DNA from: Myxococcus fulvus
GTDB taxonomy: Bacteria; Myxococcota; Myxococcia; Myxococcales; Myxococcaceae
Length of the DNA stretch: 64,000 nt
Direction of reading: 5' to 3'
Assembly: GCF_900111765.1 (NCBI RefSeq)
Contig: NZ_FOIB01000010.1
Location: forward strand, 355,982-419,981
The notes under the pieces were generated by a model. The model had not been told where the DNA came from. It saw only the letters and a program-made list of their open reading frames with translations, and did not search any database. The translations under genes were made by a program, and so were the position numbers. Each line of letters begins with the position of its first letter. Positions within the stretch are counted from its first letter, which is position 1. Shown in pieces: positions 33,734 through 42,669 of this stretch.

Positions 33734-35098
33734 TCAGGACGGACTGACGCCCGCCACCAGATAGAAACGGAACTCGCCCGAGTTGACGCCGTAGGCCGCG
33801 TCCACGCCCACCAACGGCAGGACGATGTTGCGCAGGTACAGCCGCAGGCCCGCGCCCACGCCCTGCGCGAAGGTGGAGCCCTTGAGGCCACTCTTGCTGT
33901 CGGGCAGGTAGCCGCGCACCACGCGGCCGTTCACGTCCCGCAGCTCGCCGTCGGCGGGCAGGTCCCGCCACACCATCAGCCCCGTGTCGGAGAAGCCCAC
34001 GCCCCGGAACGACAGCTGGCGGATGGTGAAGAGCGGGAAGTGGTACTCGGCGGTGAACGACAGGCGCGTGTCGCCGCGGAACTGCCGGTGGACGAAGCCA
34101 CGCAGCGAGTTGCCGCCCATCACCAGCTCCTGGTGGAAGGGCAGGTCCACGCCCGCGGCCGCCTCGCCGCGCAGCACCACGTTGTGCTCCTCGAACAGGC
34201 GCAGGCCGTGGCGGTAGAGCAGCCCGAAGCGCCGGTAGCGGAAGTCGCTGCCCACCTCGGGATTGGACACCTCGTAGGAGGCCTCCAGGTTGATGCCCTC
34301 CATCACCGCGTGCAGGTTCTGCCGCGTGTCGATTCCCACCATCAGCCGCACCGACGCGTCCTGCTGCGCGGGCCCGGTGGAGAACGCGGGCGTGGTGACC
34401 TCCTCCTTCGCGTCCGGCGACTTCGCGTCGATGCTCATCAGCCGGTACTTCACCGCGGCGCGCACGCGCTCGAAGAGCATCACGCCGAACTCACCGGCGA
34501 GCGAGGCCGAGTTGAGACGCGTGCGGCGCACCACCTCCGGGTCCTCCTGGCCCGCTCCGGGCCGGTACTCGTCCATGCGGTCGCTCCGAAGCTGGCCCTC
34601 CAGGCTGAAGCGCAGCTGCGGCAACCCGAAGACGTTCTGGTCCAGGTAGCCGACGAACAGGCCGCTCTCCGCGGTGCTCACCTGCGCGGCGGTCGCGAAC
34701 TTCTTGCTGCGGCCCCACAGGTTGTTCTCCGCGTACAGCAAGCCGCCGCCCACGTTGTCCGAGGACAGCGCGAAGGTGGGCGCCACCACCCACGAGGCCT
34801 TCTCCTCCACCTCCAGGATGAGGCGCACGCGCCCCGCGCCCGTGGGCTCGGTGCTCACCTTCACCTCCTGGAACAGGCCGGTGGCGAGCAGCCGTCGCTC
34901 CACCTTGTCCAGCTCCTCGAAGGCGAGCTCGTCCCCCGCGTCGATGCGCGAGTACGCCTGCACCGTCTCCGGGCGCGTCTTCTCCGGACCGCGCACCACC
35001 ACCTCGTCCACCACCTGTCCCGGTTCCTGCGCGCCCGCCTGCCCCGCCCCCAGGGCGAGTCCCAGCATCGCGCACCACTTCACCACTCGTCCGCTCAT
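33734..35098 (-). CDS. Omp85/BamA-like outer-membrane barrel with a single POTRA
   Basis: About 454 residues from the ATG at 35098 (MSGRVVKWCAM), with a signal peptide ending AGAQ. An ATG at 35116 is an alternative that adds six residues. One POTRA domain follows (VDEVVVRGPEKTRPETVQ, LDKVERRLLATGLFQEVKV). The rest is a barrel of the surface-antigen family: GGGLLYAENNLWGRSKKF, LVMGGNSLRGFVHRQFRGDTRL (the GxNxLRGF and GDTRL elements) and a final strand ending VAGVSPS. BamA has five POTRAs and TamA three, so this is a short relative. It may insert or export a protein or lipid. No lipoprotein partner gene is adjacent. Confidence 0.85.
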   Translation of the reverse strand: MSGRVVKWCAMLGLALGAGQAGAQEPGQVVDEVVVRGPEKTRPETVQAYSRIDAGDELAFEELDKVERRLLATGLFQEVKVSTEPTGAGRVRLILEVEEKASWVVAPTFALSSDNVGGGLLYAENNLWGRSKKFATAAQVSTAESGLFVGYLDQNVFGLPQLRFSLEGQLRSDRMDEYRPGAGQEDPEVVRRTRLNSASLAGEFGVMLFERVRAAVKYRLMSIDAKSPDAKEEVTTPAFSTGPAQQDASVRLMVGIDTRQNLHAVMEGINLEASYEVSNPEVGSDFRYRRFGLLYRHGLRLFEEHNVVLRGEAAAGVDLPFHQELVMGGNSLRGFVHRQFRGDTRLSFTAEYHFPLFTIRQLSFRGVGFSDTGLMVWRDLPADGELRDVNGRVVRGYLPDSKSGLKGSTFAQGVGAGLRLYLRNIVLPLVGVDAAYGVNSGEFRFYLVAGVSPS

Positions 35099-35134
35099 GA
35101 CTCGTCGCACATCCATGACCGCGTCGGGGCTACC

Positions 35135-35153
35135 GGCCTGGGCCCTCCAGGCC
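35135..35153. promoter_or_regulatory. Inverted repeat in divergent promoter region
   Basis: A perfect 7-bp inverted repeat (GGCCTGG and CCAGGCC, 5-nt centre) lies in the gap between the Omp85-like gene (-) and mtfA (+). It could be an operator or an RNA hairpin; no regulator can be named. Confidence 0.35.
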
Positions 35154-35271
35154 CACCCTACCGCCCCCGCAGGCCCTCCGGGACTGCGGAGTGACGGGAA
35201 GGCACGACAGTGAAACATTTGCTATGCCTGCCCCCGAGGAAGCTCCGGGACGTCCCCGGGGTCGTGTCCCG

Positions 35272-36003
35272 ATGACCGGTCTGTTTCGCCAGCTCCGACG
35301 CCGACGTCTGCTGCGGCGGCCGTTCCCCTCCGAGTGGCTGGGCCACCTGGAGGCCCATGTCCCGTTCTTCTCCAGGCTGTCGCCCTCCCTGCGCGAGGAC
35401 TTCCTCGCGAAGCTGAAGGTCTTCGTCTGGGAGAAGGAGTTCATCGGCGCGGGGGGGCTGGACATCACCGACGAGATTCGCGTCGTCGTGGCCGCCACCG
35501 CCGTGCAGCTCGTCGTGCACCTGGACCTGTCGTATTACGACCGGCTGCGCGAAGTCATCGTGTACCCGGACGCCTTCCTGCTGCCGGACCGCACCGGCGT
35601 GGTGCTGGGCGAGGCGAAGCACTGGGGCTCGGTCATCCTCTCCTGGGCCGCGGTGCTCGGCGGGCTGCGAAACCCCGATGACGGCCACGACACCGCCACC
35701 CACGAGTTCGCCCACGTGCTGGACCGGGCCGACGGGGCCTTCGACGGCACGCCGAAGCTGCGCAGCTACTCGCACTACCGCACCTGGGCCTCGGTGATGA
35801 GCGAGCACTTCCACGCGCTCCAGCAGGGCCGCCCCCGCGAGCGCCAGGTGCTGGATGACTACGGCGCCCTCAACGAGGCGGAGTTCTTCGCCGTGGCCAG
35901 CGAGAACTTCTTCGAGCGACCCGAGCGGATGCGCAAGAAGACGCCTGACCTGTATGAAGAGCTGAAGCGTTTCTACGGGTGGGACCCCGCCTCCGGCACT
36001 TGA
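35272..36003 (+). CDS. mtfA: Zinc-dependent peptidase, MtfA family (M90)
   Basis: 243 residues from the ATG at 35272, the start that aligns best with E. coli MtfA. An in-frame ATG at 35224 would add 16 residues. The HEFAHVLD motif (near residue 143) gives the HExxH zinc site. EAEFFAVASENFFERP further on supplies the third ligand region, and YPDAFLLPD and SVILSWAAVLGG are family segments. In E. coli MtfA cleaves small substrates and binds the repressor Mlc, affecting glucose transport. No Mlc or phosphotransferase gene is in this window, so only the peptidase role is inferred. Confidence 0.92.
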   Translation: MTGLFRQLRRRRLLRRPFPSEWLGHLEAHVPFFSRLSPSLREDFLAKLKVFVWEKEFIGAGGLDITDEIRVVVAATAVQLVVHLDLSYYDRLREVIVYPDAFLLPDRTGVVLGEAKHWGSVILSWAAVLGGLRNPDDGHDTATHEFAHVLDRADGAFDGTPKLRSYSHYRTWASVMSEHFHALQQGRPRERQVLDDYGALNEAEFFAVASENFFERPERMRKKTPDLYEELKRFYGWDPASGT

Positions 36004-36070
36004 GCCCGCGCACCGAGCGCCGCGCTGTGGTAGGCGCGGAATCCACCAGCCTCCGGAAAAGAGCTTCTCC

Positions 36071-37021
36071 ATGACCGCAGCCGCCGTGCCCTCGGTGTCC
36101 ATGTTCGTCGAGCTGGAGCGCGAGGCCTGGCGGGCGTTGCGCGCCTCCACGCCGCTGACGCTCACGACAGAGGACCTGGACGGGCTGCGCGGGCTGGGCG
36201 AGCACATGGACCTGGAGGAGGTCGCGGACGTCTACCTGCCGCTGTCCCGACTGCTCAACCTCCAGGTCCTGGCCGCGCAGCGGCTGTGGGCCGAGCAGCA
36301 GGCCTTCCTGGGGGGCACCACGCAGAAGGTGCCGTTCATCATCGCCATCGCCGGCAGCGTCGCGGTGGGCAAGAGCACCACGGCCCGCATCCTCCAGGCG
36401 CTGCTGGCGCGCTGGCCGGACCACCCGCGGGTGGAGCTGGTCACCACGGACGGCTTCCTCTTCCCCAACCGCATCCTCACCGAGCGCGGCCTGATGAACC
36501 GCAAGGGCTTCCCGGAGAGCTATGACCGGCGCGCGCTGGTGCGGCTGCTCGCGGAGCTGAAGGCGGGGCGCGCGGAGGTGACGGCGCCGGTGTACTCGCA
36601 CCTGGTCTACGACGTGGTGCCCGAGGAGGCGAAGGTCATCCGCCAGCCCGACATCCTCATCCTGGAGGGCCTCAACGTCCTGCAGTCCGGCGTCGTCGGG
36701 CAGCGCATCCCCCACACCTTCCTGTCGGACTTCTTCGACTTCTCCATCTACGTGGACGCCAGCGAGCAGGACATCCGCCGCTGGTACGTGGACCGCTTCC
36801 TGCGCCTGCAGCAGACGGCCTTCCGCGACGAGCGCAGCTACTTCCGCCGCTTCTCGGACCTGACGCCCGAGCAGGCGACGGCCATGGCGGAGAACATCTG
36901 GGGCGACATCAACGGCCCCAACCTGGCGCAGAACATCGCGCCCACGCGCTCGCGGGCCCGGCTCATCCTGCTCAAGGGGCCGGACCACAAGGTCAAGCGC
37001 GTGCGGCTGCGCAAGCTGTAG
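36071..37021 (+). CDS. coaA: Type I pantothenate kinase
   Basis: 316 residues, equal to the E. coli enzyme. The Walker A is IAIAGSVAVGKSTTARIL (near 98). TTDGFLFPN, GFPESYDRRAL, VYSHLVYDVVP and the C-terminal WGDINGPNLAQNIAPTRSRARLILLKG are all characteristic of the type I family. It phosphorylates pantothenate in the first step of coenzyme A synthesis, and CoA feedback inhibition is known for this type. It follows mtfA on the same strand after 67 bp and converges on the metallopeptidase/TPR gene with a gap of 3 nt. Confidence 0.97.
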   Translation: MTAAAVPSVSMFVELEREAWRALRASTPLTLTTEDLDGLRGLGEHMDLEEVADVYLPLSRLLNLQVLAAQRLWAEQQAFLGGTTQKVPFIIAIAGSVAVGKSTTARILQALLARWPDHPRVELVTTDGFLFPNRILTERGLMNRKGFPESYDRRALVRLLAELKAGRAEVTAPVYSHLVYDVVPEEAKVIRQPDILILEGLNVLQSGVVGQRIPHTFLSDFFDFSIYVDASEQDIRRWYVDRFLRLQQTAFRDERSYFRRFSDLTPEQATAMAENIWGDINGPNLAQNIAPTRSRARLILLKGPDHKVKRVRLRKL

Positions 37022-37024
37022 CCG

Positions 37025-38593
37025 TCACGGCGGCGCGGGCTTGCACAGCGAACCGTCGGCGAGCTTCGCCAGGCGCTCGCGCAGGACGTGCTCCTGCTCC
37101 GTGCTGCGCTGCTCGCGCAGGTGCCCCATCGCGCGGTGCTCCAGCTGGAGGGCCTCCTCGCAGCGCCCCTGTCCCGCGAGCGCGAGCGCCAGGGTGTCCA
37201 GCGCGGAGGGGCTCCACGGCGCCAGCGACACGGCCCACTGGGCCAGGGGCAGCGCCTCCGCGGAGCGGCCCTGGGTGACGTACAGCCACGCCAGCCCCTT
37301 CGTGGCGGGGATGCTCCGAGGGTCCAGCGAGAGGGCCTTCTTGTAGGCGGCCTCGCGCTCCTCCTGGGCCGCCTCGTCTGGCTCCAGCGCGGCGCCGAGC
37401 AGCAGCCACGCGCCACTGTCATCGGGGTGGGCGCGCACCGCCGTCCTCGCGAGCGTGAGCCTCTCCTCACGCGAGGCCTCGGCGGACTTCACCGTCAGGG
37501 CCGGGAGCCCCTCGGGGTCGATGCGAAGGGCCTCGTCCAGTTCCTTGCGAGCCAGCACCTGGCGGTTCTTCACGAGCGCCGCCTGCCGGGCCATGGACGC
37601 CCCCAGCGCGGCCAGCTTCGAGCGCGTGGCGTGCACCTCCGCGTCCTCCAGCGTTCGCTCGACGAAGGCCGTGTCCGTGGGCGGAACGACCACCTGGCGC
37701 GGCGGAGGAGGGCGCGCCCGGACGTATTCCCAGAGCGTCTCGTCCATCTTGCCCCGCTGCAATTCCGGGAGCGCCCGCTGGAGGGCCTCGTCGGGCGCCA
37801 CCCCTTGCGACAGCAGCGCCTGGAACTCGGCGAAGCGCTCGGCGCGCTCGTGGATGAGCCAGTGCACCAGCATCCAGCTGCCCGCGTACATGGCGGAGAG
37901 CTCGCGGTCCTGCTCCTCGAAGTTCAGCCCTGGCTCCCAGGCGAGGGTGCCCGGAACCACGCCGCCGCCCCGGGTGCTGTTCACCGAGTCGCGCAGCAGA
38001 CGGGCCGCCACATAGGTGGCGTCCTTGTTGGGGACGCCCAGCACGGCGCTCCTGCCGTCCTGCGTGAGCTGCGCGGTCTCCAGGTACTCGGCGAGCCCCT
38101 CCGAGAGCCACAGCGGCTGGCGCAGCAGGACATAGGAGCTCAGGTAGTGCGCCAGCTCGTGGTTGAGCCGTGAGGAGGAGTCCGCGGAGAAGGGGGAGTA
38201 GCGGTTCGCCCACGCCGAGGGCGGTCCGGACAGGACGATGAGCGCCTCGGTCTCCGAGCGGTGGTAGAGCGCCTGCACGCGGCGTGGGAAGAGGCCCTTG
38301 AACTCCTTCCAATCCGCGAGGATGTAGACGGACAGCTTCGCCATCGGCTGTCGGAGCGCGGAGGGCCACATGCCCGCGAGCAGCACCATGCGCGTGCGCT
38401 CCAGCTCCCCCATCGCCTCGCGAGCCTGCTCGGCAGGCAGGTCCGTGCGCAGCGTGTAGTGCTCGCTGTCCAGCTCCACCCAGCCGCGCCCTCCCTCGCC
38501 GGGGCAGCGCGTGAAGCGCGGGCCGATGACACAGCCCGAGGCGCCGAGCCACAGCGCCAGCATCAGCAGGGTCCATCTCAAGCGCTCGTACAC
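37025..38593 (-). CDS. Lipoprotein metallopeptidase-like (MA clan) with TPR repeats
   Basis: About 522 residues from a GTG at 38593, chosen because it yields a neat lipoprotein signal (LLMLALWLGASGC). GTG at 38605 and an open frame to 38719 are alternatives. The middle has NHELAHYLSSYVLL (near 150), an HExxH site of the DUF1570/peptidase MA type, with LWLSEGLAEYLETA shortly after carrying the expected Glu. From about residue 330 onwards are TPR-like helical repeats (ALRIDPEGLPALTV, YKKALSLDPRSIPATKGLAWLY, AQWAVSLAPWSPSALDTL). It is probably anchored in the outer membrane. Substrate unknown. It is divergent from another secreted metalloprotease gene. Confidence 0.85.
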   Translation of the reverse strand: MYERLRWTLLMLALWLGASGCVIGPRFTRCPGEGGRGWVELDSEHYTLRTDLPAEQAREAMGELERTRMVLLAGMWPSALRQPMAKLSVYILADWKEFKGLFPRRVQALYHRSETEALIVLSGPPSAWANRYSPFSADSSSRLNHELAHYLSSYVLLRQPLWLSEGLAEYLETAQLTQDGRSAVLGVPNKDATYVAARLLRDSVNSTRGGGVVPGTLAWEPGLNFEEQDRELSAMYAGSWMLVHWLIHERAERFAEFQALLSQGVAPDEALQRALPELQRGKMDETLWEYVRARPPPPRQVVVPPTDTAFVERTLEDAEVHATRSKLAALGASMARQAALVKNRQVLARKELDEALRIDPEGLPALTVKSAEASREERLTLARTAVRAHPDDSGAWLLLGAALEPDEAAQEEREAAYKKALSLDPRSIPATKGLAWLYVTQGRSAEALPLAQWAVSLAPWSPSALDTLALALAGQGRCEEALQLEHRAMGHLREQRSTEQEHVLRERLAKLADGSLCKPAPP

Positions 38594-38703
38594 GAAGACA
38601 CACACTCGTCGGGCTGGAGGTTGAAGTCCCGACAGCGTAGCGCGCTTCGATATGCGTGGGGATTGCTCTCGTTTCCTCGAAGGTCTCCCGGAAAGGAAGC
38701 GAC

Positions 38704-40956
38704 ATGATGACTCGAACACAGGCCCGCGGACGCGGGTTGCTGGGTTGGGTGTGCGCGCTCTGGATGGTGTCGTCCGGATGCTCCGACGCGGTCCATCCCG
38801 AGGTGTCCCAGGTGACGCTGGAGGGGCCCATCGTCGCCATTCCGAGGACGCTGGAGCCCGGCGCCATCGAGCGGCTGCGCTCGGGGCTGGGCTCGGCGGC
38901 CACGGGACTCCAGGACGACTCGCCCGGCACGTTCTACCTGGCGCTGCGCAGAAGTGAGCTGGGCAAGCGCTGGTTCATGTCTGTCTATCTGGAGCAGCAC
39001 ACCCCGGAGAGCCTCTTGGACCGAAGCGCCACCTCCGTGGGCGTGCGCGTGGTGTCCTTCAAGGAGCAGAACGGCAAGTTGTATGTGTTCGACGTGGATG
39101 ACACCCAGGTGCGCAGCACGCTCTTCAAGCCCGAGGAGATCGTCGAGGCGTGGCCCGTCATCGACGACCACCCGGGCTTCTCTCGCCTGCGCGGCTCGGA
39201 CCAGTACGTGCTCTTCGACCCGGCCGCGGGGCTGGACCGGGTGATGGGCATGGATGCGTTCACCCGCACCCTCTACGGCCCGCCGTTCTCGGTGGAGCTG
39301 GCGTTCGCGCAGCGCTTCCGCGCGCTGAAGGACGGGGTCTCCTTCCAGAAGGTCATCACCGGCCATGCGGACCTCAACTTCGGCATCGAGGGAATTCCCG
39401 CCGACTCGTTCCGCGTCACCGCGACGGTGGGCGTCGCGCTGCGTCGCTACCAGGAGGGCCAGGGCTTCACCCCCATGCGGGTGCCCCCGACGCCAGAGCA
39501 CTTCTTCGGCAGCGCCTCCCGCATCGTCCCGAACTCTGGCGGGCTCTCTGAGGAGCTGGTGGGCAAGTGGAACATCCGCCCCGGCATGAAGCCCATCACC
39601 TGGGTGCTGAGCGATACGCTGCGCGCGACCCAGGCGGACCCCCGCTACCAGGCCTACGACATCATCGGCGCGGTGAAGAAGGGCGTGGAGCAGTGGAACC
39701 AGGCCTTCGGCTTCACGGTGTTCACCACGCGCCTGGCCGAGCCCGGCGAGTCCTTCGGGGACGACGACAAGAACTTCATCCTCTTCGACCCGGACCCGAG
39801 CGAGCGGGCGGCGTTCGCGGACTGGCGCACGAATCCGAATACGGGCGAGACGCTGGGGGCGAGCGTATACCTCGGCATCGCGTGGCTGGACTACGCCATC
39901 GCGTTCATCGGCTCGTCGCCGACCGGGGCCGCGCCCGCGGTGGCGCCCCGGCCGCAGAAGGCCCTCCAGCTCTCCTGGAACGGCATGGCGGCCTCCCACC
40001 TGTGCGAGATGCACCTGTCGGACGTGGCAACGAGCTTCTCCGGCCTGCTCCGGGCGCAGGGGGCCGCGCGTGACGCGCTCTCCGGGCGCGCGCTCGAGGA
40101 GCGGGTGGAGCGCTTCTTCACCACGGTGGTGATGCACGAGGTGGGGCACACGCTGGGCCTTCGGCACAACTTCAAGGGCTCGTTCGCGATGCCGTCCAAC
40201 TCGGTGATGGAGTACACGAACCCGGCGGAGCAGGAACAGCGGGGCGCCGCGGTCGGCCCCTATGACGTTGCCGCCGTCCGCTACCTGTATGGGCTGTCCT
40301 CCTCGCCGCCCACGGAGCCGTTCTGCATGGACTCGGATACGTTCACGGACCCGGACTGCAACCGGTACGATGCGACGCCCGCGCCGCTGACGCTCTTCTA
40401 CGGTCCCGAATACCGGCAGGCCCTCGACGCGCACCTGGCGGGCAGCGGCCCCAGTCCCGCCGACGGCCCCCTCAACGGCGTCCTCCAGTACGTGAGGGCA
40501 TCCCGTCTCCCGGCGCAGCGTGTCCATGCCTGGAATCTCGCCATGCAGGGGTTGGAGGCGCCCATCGCTCCGGAGGTGCTGGCGGCGGACCCGGGCCACG
40601 GCGCGAGGGCGGACCTGATGACGCGCGTCGTGTTCCAGCGCCTCTACCTGGATGCGGCATCGCTACGAGGGTATGTGCGCAACGCCCCCCGGCCGGACAC
40701 GGCGATGACCCCGCTGATTCTCGCGCAGCTGCGCGCCAACCTGCTCAACGTGGATGGCGTGCGCGTCTTCGCGACGCGGAAGGTGATGGTGCGGATTCTC
40801 AAGCAGCTCCAGACCTTCGAGGCCTACGCCATCCTCCGGGAGGGGCGGCTCGCGGTCGAGGCGGAGCTCCCCGGCCTCTCCGGGCGGCAGCTGCTCGAGG
40901 CGGAGGACCTGGCCGCGCTGCTTCGTCAGGCGACCTCGCCGTACTTCAACAACTAG
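38704..40956 (+). CDS. Secreted zinc metalloprotease lipoprotein (metzincin)
   Basis: About 750 residues from an ATG at 38704; an ATG at 38707 is adjacent, with AAGGAAG upstream. The N-terminus is a lipoprotein signal (WVCALWMVSSGCS). The catalytic motif is VVMHEVGHTLGLRHN (near 480), giving the full HExxHxxGxxH of metzincins, with a downstream Met (SVMEYTN) as Met-turn candidate. The long N-terminal region and the C-terminal 200 residues match the layout of large predicted zinc-dependent metalloproteases of the DUF5117/DUF4953 type, a tentative comparison. Such proteases could serve predation or surface remodelling. It converges on the ElaA-type gene with a 12-nt gap containing a short GC hairpin. 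Confidence 0.85.
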   Translation: MMTRTQARGRGLLGWVCALWMVSSGCSDAVHPEVSQVTLEGPIVAIPRTLEPGAIERLRSGLGSAATGLQDDSPGTFYLALRRSELGKRWFMSVYLEQHTPESLLDRSATSVGVRVVSFKEQNGKLYVFDVDDTQVRSTLFKPEEIVEAWPVIDDHPGFSRLRGSDQYVLFDPAAGLDRVMGMDAFTRTLYGPPFSVELAFAQRFRALKDGVSFQKVITGHADLNFGIEGIPADSFRVTATVGVALRRYQEGQGFTPMRVPPTPEHFFGSASRIVPNSGGLSEELVGKWNIRPGMKPITWVLSDTLRATQADPRYQAYDIIGAVKKGVEQWNQAFGFTVFTTRLAEPGESFGDDDKNFILFDPDPSERAAFADWRTNPNTGETLGASVYLGIAWLDYAIAFIGSSPTGAAPAVAPRPQKALQLSWNGMAASHLCEMHLSDVATSFSGLLRAQGAARDALSGRALEERVERFFTTVVMHEVGHTLGLRHNFKGSFAMPSNSVMEYTNPAEQEQRGAAVGPYDVAAVRYLYGLSSSPPTEPFCMDSDTFTDPDCNRYDATPAPLTLFYGPEYRQALDAHLAGSGPSPADGPLNGVLQYVRASRLPAQRVHAWNLAMQGLEAPIAPEVLAADPGHGARADLMTRVVFQRLYLDAASLRGYVRNAPRPDTAMTPLILAQLRANLLNVDGVRVFATRKVMVRILKQLQTFEAYAILREGRLAVEAELPGLSGRQLLEAEDLAALLRQATSPYFNN

Positions 40957-40968
40957 CCCGCGCGGGGC

Positions 40969-41436
40969 TCAACGACGGGGACGGCGGGACATCTCGATGT
41001 GCGGGATGCCGTCCTCGTCGTAGACCTCGCCCTCCGCGATGAAGCCGAGGCTCGTGTAGAAGGCGCGCAGGTAGTCCTGCGCGGAGATGCGGACCGTGGT
41101 GTCGGGGTACAGGGTTTCGAGCTGGGCGATGCCGCGCTCCGTCAGCTCCCTGCCCAGTCCGCGTCCCCGGGCGCGGGGCGAGGTCACCACGCGGCCCAGG
41201 CTCGCGGCGCCGGGGAACTTCACGTCGGGCGGGAGGATGCGCAGGTACGCGGAGAGGAAGCGCTCCGGGCCCTCGCCCTCGTGGGCGAGGAGGTGCATCG
41301 AGCTCGGGTCCAGGCCATCGACGTCCTGGTAGATGGAGCGCTGCTCCACCACGAAGACCTCCTGTCGCAGCGCGAGCACCGCGTACAGCTCCTCGAGCGT
41401 CAGCTCCGTGAACGCCTTCCATTGCCAGCTGGGCAT
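40969..41436 (-). CDS. elaA: GNAT acetyltransferase, ElaA family
   Basis: 155 residues from the ATG at 41436 (E. coli ElaA has 153). It keeps the ElaA pattern through its length: LYAVLALRQEVFVVEQ, YQDVDGLDP, LGRVVTSPRARGRGLGRELTERG (the R/Q-x-x-G-x-G/A acetyl-CoA loop) and the tail GEVYDEDGIPHIEM, nearly identical to E. coli. It transfers an acetyl group from acetyl-CoA to an unknown acceptor. A longer in-frame opening to 41805 runs through low-complexity Pro/Arg/Ala sequence and was not accepted. It diverges from the sirtuin gene. Confidence 0.92.
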   Translation of the reverse strand: MPSWQWKAFTELTLEELYAVLALRQEVFVVEQRSIYQDVDGLDPSSMHLLAHEGEGPERFLSAYLRILPPDVKFPGAASLGRVVTSPRARGRGLGRELTERGIAQLETLYPDTTVRISAQDYLRAFYTSLGFIAEGEVYDEDGIPHIEMSRRPRR

Positions 41437-41796
41437 GGGTGGGCGTCTATCACGGATGACTCCTGTGGAGCGGGGCCCTCGGTGCTCACGGCCGGGCGGT
41501 GCCTTTTCGGGAGGCCCTCCACCTTGCGCTCGGGTGTGGCCGACGCGACGGAGTCGACCTGTCGCCGCCTGCGAGGTGGGTCGCGTGGGTGTGGCCGACG
41601 CGCTGCTGCGCAACGATTCGTCGCCCTCGGTGAGCTGAAGCTTGCACGGCACGGGAGGGCACGGGGCCTCGGGGCTTCCTCGGGCGGCGGCCTGCTCGCC
41701 AGCCGGGCCGGCGGGGCGGAGTCCTGCTCCTGGCGCCGGGAGGGCGGACAGGGAGGCTGGGCAAGTTGGCGGGGTGGCCATTATACGTAGGCCGCC
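41437..41796. other. 360-bp divergent intergenic region with a 16-bp direct repeat
   Basis: No gene was supported between the acetyltransferase and sirtuin starts. The sequence GGGTGTGGCCGACGCG occurs twice, at 41532-41547 and 41587-41602, 55 bp apart. ATTATACG at about 41780 is the only AT-rich spot and could be part of a -10 for the sirtuin gene. Confidence 0.4.
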
Positions 41797-42660
41797 ATGA
41801 GCCAATCGCCGCTGACGTCACCCGTGCCAGGAGCCGCCGAGGACGTGGAGGCGCTGGTCTCGTTGCTGCGAGGACGCCGCACGGTGGTGCTCACCGGCGC
41901 CGGGTGCAGCACCGAGTCGGGCATCCCCGACTATCGCGGTCCGGGCACCCGCGCCCGCGCTCGCAACCCCATCCAGCACCGCGAGTTCCTCCAGCGCCCC
42001 GAGGTGCGGGCCCGCTACTGGGCGCGCAGCCTGCTCGGCTGGCCGCGCTTCGCCGCCGCCCGTCCCAACGCCGCGCACCAGGCGCTGGCCGCGTTGGAGC
42101 AGGCAGGCCATGTCCGAGGGCTCATCACCCAGAACGTGGACCGGCTGCACCACGTCGCGGGCAGCTCGCGCATCATCGAACTGCACGGCGCGCTGGCCCG
42201 CGTGCGCTGTCTGGACTGTGGCGCACAGGAGGCTCGCGTCGACCTGCAGGAGCGTCTCTTGTCGCTCAATCCGGACTTCACGCACCAGGTGCTGGAGCTG
42301 CGGCCGGACGGTGACGCGGAGCTGAGCTCGGAGGCGCTCCAGTCCTTCCAGGTGCCCGCGTGCCTGCGCTGTGGCGGGACGCTGAAGCCGGACGTGGTGT
42401 TCTTCGGGGACAACGTGCCCGCGCCCACGGTGGCGGACGCCTTCGGGTTGCTGGAGGAGGGGGACGCGCTCTTGGTGGTGGGCTCGTCGCTGGCCATCTA
42501 CTCCGGCTATCGCTTCCTGGTGCGCGCCTCCGAGCGACAGGTGCCCATCGCCATCCTCAACCTGGGCGAGTGTCGCGGCGTGGAGCTGGCGGACTTGTGT
42601 ATCGAAGCGAGCGCGGGGGACGTGTTGCCCCGGCTCGCCTCGCGACTGACGCGGGCCTGA
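41797..42660 (+). CDS. Sir2-family NAD-dependent protein deacylase
   Basis: 287 residues from the ATG at 41797. Motifs in order: VVLTGAGCSTESGIPDYRG (NAD-binding GAG), ITQNVDRLHHVAG, IIELHGALARVRC (catalytic His), two Cys pairs of the zinc module (CLDCG and CLRCG), LKPDVVFFGDNVP and VVGSSLAIYSGYRF. It removes acyl groups from lysines using NAD. The GCSTESG and PDYRG elements and the long zinc-module insertion resemble SIRT4-like class II sirtuins more than E. coli CobB, a judgement by eye. Divergent pairing with an acetyltransferase is suggestive, but no shared substrate is shown. Confidence 0.94.
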   Translation: MSQSPLTSPVPGAAEDVEALVSLLRGRRTVVLTGAGCSTESGIPDYRGPGTRARARNPIQHREFLQRPEVRARYWARSLLGWPRFAAARPNAAHQALAALEQAGHVRGLITQNVDRLHHVAGSSRIIELHGALARVRCLDCGAQEARVDLQERLLSLNPDFTHQVLELRPDGDAELSSEALQSFQVPACLRCGGTLKPDVVFFGDNVPAPTVADAFGLLEEGDALLVVGSSLAIYSGYRFLVRASERQVPIAILNLGECRGVELADLCIEASAGDVLPRLASRLTRA

Positions 42661-42669
42661 AGTCTCGCG

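Noticed and set aside
33597..33971. N-terminal extension of the four-domain RNA-end protein
   Set aside because: The extra 125 residues are Arg/Gly/Pro-rich and overlap the start of the MJ1316 domain only by chance; the ATG at 33596 gives the domain cleanly.
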